Assembly: GCF_902859585.1 (NCBI RefSeq)
Contig: NZ_CADIJM010000016.1
Coordinates: forward strand, 1-64,000
DNA length: 64,000 bases
Direction: 5' to 3'
From: Achromobacter animicus
Lineage (GTDB): Bacteria; Pseudomonadota; Gammaproteobacteria; Burkholderiales; Burkholderiaceae_B
Shown here: piece after piece, positions 60,085-64,000 of the stretch
Layout: each line of letters starts with the position of its first letter
How positions within the stretch are numbered: position 1 is the stretch's first letter
Notes under the pieces: model-generated
What the model was told of the DNA's origin: nothing
What the model saw: only the letters and a program-made list of their open reading frames with translations
Database searches by the model: none
Translations under genes and position numbers: made by a program

Positions 60085-60863
60085 CAGTAGGTTCCGGGGT
60101 AGCCGCCCCCGTCGATCAGCAGGCTCTGCCCGGTCATGTAACCCGAGTGCGCCGAGCAGACATACGCGCACAGCGCGCCCAGTTCCTCGGGCTGGCCATA
60201 CCGGCCGGCGGGATTGCTGCGCGCCCGCTCGTCCCACAACTGCTCGAACGTCTTGCCGCCCTGCTCCACCATGCCCTGGATGTGCCGGGTCTGCGCATCG
60301 GTGGCGAAGGCGCCAGGCAGCAGATTGTTGATGGTGACGTTGTGCCGGACCGTCTGGCGCGCCAGGCCGCCCACGAAGCCGATCAGGCCCGAACGCGCAC
60401 CGTTGGACAGCCCCAGCTCGGCATGCGGCGCCTTCACGCTGCGCGACACGATATTGACGATACGCCCGAACCGGCGCTCGACCATGCCGTCCACCACGCG
60501 GCGGATCATGTCGATCGGTCCCAGCATCATGGCGTCGAGCGCGGCGATCCAGTCGTCACGCGACCAGTCGCGGAAGTCGCCCGGCAGCGGGCCGTCGGCG
60601 TTGTTGATGAGGATGTCGGGATGCGGACAGGCGGCGATTGCCGCGTCGCGCCCCTCGGCAAGCGTCAGGTCGGCCGACACCCAGCCCACGCCGATGCCGG
60701 TTTCGCGCGATATGTCGGCGGCGGCCAGTTCAAGCGTCTGCGGATTGCGCGCCGCGATGGTCACGGCCACGCCCTCGCGCGCCAACTGCAGGGCGCAGGC
60801 GCGCCCCATGCCGCGGCTGCCGCCAAACACCAGTGCTTTTTTGCCGCTGATCCCCAGGTCCAT
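60084..60863 (-). CDS. Atypical SDR oxidoreductase lacking YxxxK
   Basis: A short-chain dehydrogenase-fold protein of 259 residues. The cofactor motif is VFGGSRGMGRA, INNADGP follows (N-N-A-D in place of N-N-A-G), and the structural Ser is in NIVSRS. The usual catalytic YxxxK is replaced: HAELGLSNGARSGL has Ser/Leu and Arg where Tyr and Lys should be. This suggests a different mechanism or a non-redox role. The C-terminus GQSLLIDGGGYPGTY is normal. It is coupled to the Lrp-type gene and separated from the upstream ThDP gene by a terminator. Confidence 0.88.
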   Translation of the reverse strand: MDLGISGKKALVFGGSRGMGRACALQLAREGVAVTIAARNPQTLELAAADISRETGIGVGWVSADLTLAEGRDAAIAACPHPDILINNADGPLPGDFRDWSRDDWIAALDAMMLGPIDMIRRVVDGMVERRFGRIVNIVSRSVKAPHAELGLSNGARSGLIGFVGGLARQTVRHNVTINNLLPGAFATDAQTRHIQGMVEQGGKTFEQLWDERARSNPAGRYGQPEELGALCAYVCSAHSGYMTGQSLLIDGGGYPGTY

Positions 60864-60987
60864 GCCTGCCCTCTCTGCTGTCGCGTTGACGGCGCCGGAC
60901 CTCCGCGGCCCGCCGCTCCGAAGCGGTCCAGTATAGGAGCGCGCCCGCCGGCAGGGAATTTTTTTCTAATCGGACCGGCCAAGAAAA

Positions 60988-61011
60988 ATGGGGCCCCGCG
61001 AAGGACCCCAT
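60988..61011 (-). terminator. Terminator after the ThDP enzyme gene
   Basis: On the minus strand ATGGGGTCC and GGCCCCAT form a bulged hairpin followed by TTTTCTT. On the plus strand the arms are at 60988-60995 and 61003-61011. It is 30 bp beyond the ThDP gene stop at 61041. Confidence 0.8.
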
Positions 61012-61040
61012 CGGCAATGCAGCGCGCTGCGCTTATTGCA

Positions 61041-62735
61041 TCAACCCATCCATTGGCTCACGGGCGCCGCGGTATCTTGCAGCGGCTGCGCGATCACGTC
61101 GATCAGCGCGGGGCCGTCGTGTTCCATGGCGGCCTTGATCGCGGCGTCCAGCTTGGACGGGTCCTCGACACGCCACGCCTTCACGCCATAGGCCTCGGCG
61201 ATACGCGCATGGTCGGTGCGATTGAAGTCCACGCTGTAGTAGCGCTTGTCGTAGCCGGCCTTCTGGCTGGCCTTGATCCAACCGTAGACCGAGTTCGAGA
61301 ACACCACCATCAGCAGCGGCGCCTTGTGGCGCACGATGGTTTCCAATTCACCCACCGTGAAGCCGAAGCTGCCGTCGCCCATCACCGACACGCACTTCGA
61401 TTGCGGACGGCCGACCCAGGCGCCCAGCGCCGCCGACATCGAAAAGCCCAGCGCGCCGTGGGCGCGGTTGGTGATGAAGTGGCGGCCGGGACGCGAGACG
61501 TCGTAATAGGCCGAAAAATACGGGCACGGCGTGCCGGGGTCCGCGCAGACTACCGCGTCGTCGGGCAGCAGGCGGTTCAGCGACTGCACCACGCGCTCGG
61601 GGCGGATCGGCGCGTCCAGGCTGGCGGCCAGCGGCTCAAGCTGCGCGCGACGCGCTTCCTTGGCGCGCCCGGCCAGCACCGCGCCGTCGGTCGCATCGGA
61701 TGGCCGGTGCTTGATGCGCGCCTGCACTTCGGCGGACAGCGCTTCGAGGGCCAGCTTGGCATCGCCCACCAGACCGACTTCGGTCAGGTAGTTGGCGCCG
61801 ATCACCATCGGGTCGATGTCGATGTGCAGGATCGGCACGTTGCGGTTCGGGAAGCGCCAGTGCTCGGTCGAGGTCGACCCGGCGCGGCAGCCCACGAAGA
61901 GCACCACGTCGGCAGCCGCCACCACATCGCGCGTCGCCATCACGCCGCCGTTCGATCCCACCACGCCGGCATTCAGCGGATGGGTGTCGGCCAGGCTGCC
62001 CTGCCCGCTCACCGTCACGCACACCGCCGCCTTCAAGGCCTCGGCAACTTCCTGCAGCGCGCCGCAGGCGCCGGCGATGACCACGCCGCCGCCGCAGATG
62101 ATCACCGGCGAGCGCGCCGCCACCAGGCGTTGCGCGGCGCGCGCCACGTCGGCGGGATCCGGTGCGAAGCGCATGGCGGGGAAACTGCCGTGCTCGGGCT
62201 GCGCCCACACGTCGGACGCATCCACTTCCTGCTTCATCACGTCATAGGGAAAGCACAGGTGCGCCGAGCCGGGCTTGCCGGTCGTCATGGCGCGGAATGC
62301 CGCCCGCACCATGCCCGGAATCTGGTCCGCGCGGTCGATCGTGCGGTTCCACTTGGTCAGCGGGCGGTAGAGCGCCTCCTGGTCCAGCTCGGTCAGCGGA
62401 TACTTGCCGCGCGAGCCGACGGCCACGTCCGACGTGATGCCCAGTACGGGAATCGACGACTCGTTGGCTTCGACCAGGCCAGGCAGCAGATAGGTCGCGC
62501 CGCCGCCGCTCGGGCCTTCGCAAACGCCGACCTTGCCGGTCACGCGTGCATAGGCGTCGGCCATGTAGGCCGCGCTGCGCTCGTCACGCGTCAGGATGTG
62601 CTGCATGCCGTGGTCCAGGCGGTACAGCGCGTCATAAAGCGGCAGCGTGGTGTCGCCGCACAGGCCAAAGATATGTTTGACGCCGTTGTGTTGCAGCATC
62701 CGCACCATCGCTTCGGCGCCGTTCATGTGTTCCAT
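61041..62735 (-). CDS. Thiamine-diphosphate-dependent enzyme (acetolactate-synthase fold)
   Basis: A 564-residue enzyme of the acetolactate synthase / 2-oxoacid decarboxylase superfamily. The N-terminal Pyr domain has GLCGDTTLPLYDALYR and the catalytic Glu region in VCEGPSGGGATYLLPGLVEANESSIPVLG (overlapping). The central domain has HIDIDPMVIG and the C-terminal PP domain the ThDP motif GDGSFGFTVGELETIVRHK ... SN. The glutamate is in the usual position. Substrate is not deducible; acetolactate, oxalyl-CoA, sulfopyruvate or benzoylformate enzymes share this frame. It is downstream of a TctC receptor and the end of a GntR regulator, which suggests catabolism of an imported carboxylate. Confidence 0.88.
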   Translation of the reverse strand: MEHMNGAEAMVRMLQHNGVKHIFGLCGDTTLPLYDALYRLDHGMQHILTRDERSAAYMADAYARVTGKVGVCEGPSGGGATYLLPGLVEANESSIPVLGITSDVAVGSRGKYPLTELDQEALYRPLTKWNRTIDRADQIPGMVRAAFRAMTTGKPGSAHLCFPYDVMKQEVDASDVWAQPEHGSFPAMRFAPDPADVARAAQRLVAARSPVIICGGGVVIAGACGALQEVAEALKAAVCVTVSGQGSLADTHPLNAGVVGSNGGVMATRDVVAAADVVLFVGCRAGSTSTEHWRFPNRNVPILHIDIDPMVIGANYLTEVGLVGDAKLALEALSAEVQARIKHRPSDATDGAVLAGRAKEARRAQLEPLAASLDAPIRPERVVQSLNRLLPDDAVVCADPGTPCPYFSAYYDVSRPGRHFITNRAHGALGFSMSAALGAWVGRPQSKCVSVMGDGSFGFTVGELETIVRHKAPLLMVVFSNSVYGWIKASQKAGYDKRYYSVDFNRTDHARIAEAYGVKAWRVEDPSKLDAAIKAAMEHDGPALIDVIAQPLQDTAAPVSQWMG

Positions 62736-62762
62736 GTCATCTCCACGTAATTCGGGAGCCGG

Positions 62763-62789
62763 GCCGGGGCGGCTGTCAGCCGCCCCGGC
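62763..62789. other. Perfect 12-bp hairpin between tctC-type and ThDP genes
   Basis: GCCGGGGCGGCT (62763-62774) pairs exactly with AGCCGCCCCGGC (62778-62789) around GTC. It lies 10 bp after the receptor stop and 27 bp before the ThDP start, with no T-run. Likely an mRNA stabiliser or partial terminator for the receptor. Confidence 0.7.
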
Positions 62790-62799
62790 ACGACGCCGT

Positions 62800-63786
62800 T
62801 CAGTTGTCCAGATTGATGTTGCTGCTCTTGATGAAGGCGCTCCAGCGGTCGTACTCCGACTTCACGTACGCATCCAGCGCAGGACCATCAGACGCAACGA
62901 TCTCAAAGCCCGCTTCCGTGATCTTCTTCTTGATCTCGGGATCGGCCAGCACCGCCTGGAAATCAGCCGTCAGTTTCTTGACGGTGGCTTCCGGCGTGCC
63001 CTTCGGGGCGAACATGCCGCTCCACGAATAAGCGACAAAGCCGGGGAAGCCCGATTCGGCCACGGTGGGCACGTTGGGCAGTTCGGGCAGGCGCTTTTCA
63101 CCGGCGACGGCCAGCGGCTTGATCTTGCCGGCCTGGATCTGGCCACGCAGCGCGGCAAAGCTCAGCCACGTCATGTTGGCCTGCCCGCCGACGACCGCCT
63201 GAATGGCCGGTCCGCCGCCGCCATACGGCACGTGCAGCAGCTCAACCTTCGACAGCCGCTTGAGCTCTTCCGGCGCCAGATGGTTCAGCGAGCCCACGCC
63301 CGTCGACGCATAGTTGAACTTGTTGGGCGGCTGCTTGGCGGCTGCCGCCAGGAACTCCTTCAGGTTGTCCCCAGGCACGCTCGGATTCGCGCCGATCACC
63401 AACGGAAAGCGCACCGTCTGCCCGATGGCGACAAAATCCTTGAACGTGTCGTACGGCAGCTTGGGCTTCACGGCCGGATTGATGCCGTGATTGTCGAAGC
63501 TGACCAGCAGCGTGTTGCCGTCCGGTTCGGCGCGCGCCACGAACGCCGTGGCGATCTGGCTGGCGGCGCCCGGGCGGTTCTCGACCACCACCGCGCGGCC
63601 GCCCATCTGCTGCGACAGGCGCGGCTGCAGGATCCGCGCCAGGATATCGGTGCTGCCGCCCGGCGGATACGGCACTACGAGAATCAGCGGCCGTTCCTCG
63701 GCCATCGCCGGCGCGGCGATAAAGGCGCCCCCGGCCGCGGCCAGCGTGCATACCGCCGCCAGCGCCCGCTTGATCGTTCTATTCAT
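62800..63786 (-). CDS. TctC/Bug-type periplasmic solute receptor
   Basis: A tripartite tricarboxylate transporter-type binding protein of 328 residues. A signal peptide ends AAPAMA before EERPLILVVPYPPGGSTDILAR, the family hallmark. VVVENRPGAASQIA, NYASTGVGSLNHLAPEEL, VPYGGGGPAIQAVVGGQ and AVAGEKRLPELPNVPTVAESGFPGF are family motifs. No TctA/TctB membrane genes are near, which is common for the many orphan Bug proteins in this group. The start overlaps the upstream regulator stop as TGATG. Confidence 0.94.
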   Translation of the reverse strand: MNRTIKRALAAVCTLAAAGGAFIAAPAMAEERPLILVVPYPPGGSTDILARILQPRLSQQMGGRAVVVENRPGAASQIATAFVARAEPDGNTLLVSFDNHGINPAVKPKLPYDTFKDFVAIGQTVRFPLVIGANPSVPGDNLKEFLAAAAKQPPNKFNYASTGVGSLNHLAPEELKRLSKVELLHVPYGGGGPAIQAVVGGQANMTWLSFAALRGQIQAGKIKPLAVAGEKRLPELPNVPTVAESGFPGFVAYSWSGMFAPKGTPEATVKKLTADFQAVLADPEIKKKITEAGFEIVASDGPALDAYVKSEYDRWSAFIKSSNINLDN

Positions 63787-64000
63787 CAGTTTTCCCCTGC
63801 TGTTGTGGTGTTGGCCGGCACTACCGTGGCGGGTTCGGCCTGGTCCCGCATGTAAATCGTTGAAAAGCCCGTGCGGATGACGTCGGTGATCTGGTCCAGC
63901 CGGCGGCCGATATGCGCGCTGATGAGGCCGGGCAAGGCCTCGATGTCGCGCTTTTGCAGCGCGTCCACGATGCGCAGGTGCTCGCCTTGCGTATGGTTGC
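63786..64000 (-). CDS. GntR-family regulator with FCD domain, N-terminus cut by edge
   Basis: The last 71 residues of a regulator, open to the right edge. NHTQGEHLRIVDALQKRD and GLISAHIGRRLDQITDVI match the end of the FCD ligand domain, where His residues bind a metal and carboxylate. The winged-helix part lies outside the window. It overlaps the receptor gene as TGATG, so it probably controls the receptor and ThDP enzyme in response to the same compound. Confidence 0.75.
   Translation of the reverse strand, partial: NHTQGEHLRIVDALQKRDIEALPGLISAHIGRRLDQITDVIRTGFSTIYMRDQAEPATVVPANTTTAGEN

Noticed and set aside
60075-62750. 891-residue plus-strand open frame spanning the SDR and ThDP genes
   Set aside because: It is antisense to two genes with intact cofactor motifs, crosses their terminator and reads as low-complexity Arg/His/Gly sequence.

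Overview
The window is a GC-rich chromosomal segment from a betaproteobacterium. It is most consistent with Alcaligenaceae (Achromobacter/Bordetella-like). The basis is the high G+C third positions, a TctC/Bug-type solute receptor beside a thiamine-diphosphate enzyme, a pagP gene, a metNIQ operon and a T6SS cluster layout of that family. The genus is an inference from gene content and was not searched. Coding density is high, with short intergenic gaps, many ATGA/TGATG overlaps and no insertion sequence, prophage or CRISPR array.

Region 1 (1-13.2 kb) is part of a type VI secretion system. It holds vgrG (running off the left edge), a membrane-anchored Ala/Pro-rich protein, an M15 peptidase resembling TagX, a membrane protein with a ketosynthase-like C-terminal half, tssM, tagF, an OmpA-type peptidoglycan-binding protein, tssA, a small PDGT-repeat protein and a PAAR tip protein. 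Sheath, tube, baseplate and ATPase genes must lie outside the window.

Region 2 (13.2-32.5 kb) is mixed housekeeping and regulatory DNA. It includes a lipoprotein 5'-nucleotidase, a GAF-GGDEF-EAL protein, a metallophosphoesterase and tRNA-Lys(CTT). An SDR is divergent from a TetR-diguanylate cyclase operon. Further on are AsmA, an LtaS-like sulfatase-fold transferase, 3-methyladenine glycosylase I with a repeat-encoded tail, a YkgJ-type cysteine-cluster protein and an AraC regulator. A Fur paralogue has a good Fur-box match upstream and a coupled unknown gene. A free-standing ClpX-type zinc-finger protein and a patatin-GntP permease pair follow.

Region 3 (32.5-39 kb) is the most distinctive locus: a 69-residue double-glycine-leader peptide, a HlyD-type adaptor and a C39-peptidase ABC exporter. 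These three make a complete peptide maturation and export machine with no visible immunity gene. A NarL-type response regulator and a polytopic hybrid histidine kinase lie tail to tail with it. This may be an uncharacterised secreted microcin or signalling-peptide system.

Region 4 (39-64 kb) contains a PIG-L deacetylase, a CHASE4-GGDEF-EAL protein, tRNA-Lys(TTT), metNIQ, a divergent GH31 glycosidase, mnmC, an inositol monophosphatase-family gene, fadD, an M20 amidohydrolase and a LysR/YeiH divergent pair. These are followed by a YciA thioesterase with mgtE, pagP behind a nested inverted repeat, chaC, an SDR-Lrp pair, a ThDP enzyme with a TctC receptor, and the end of a GntR/FCD regulator cut by the right edge. 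Three c-di-GMP enzymes in one window suggest dense second-messenger control.
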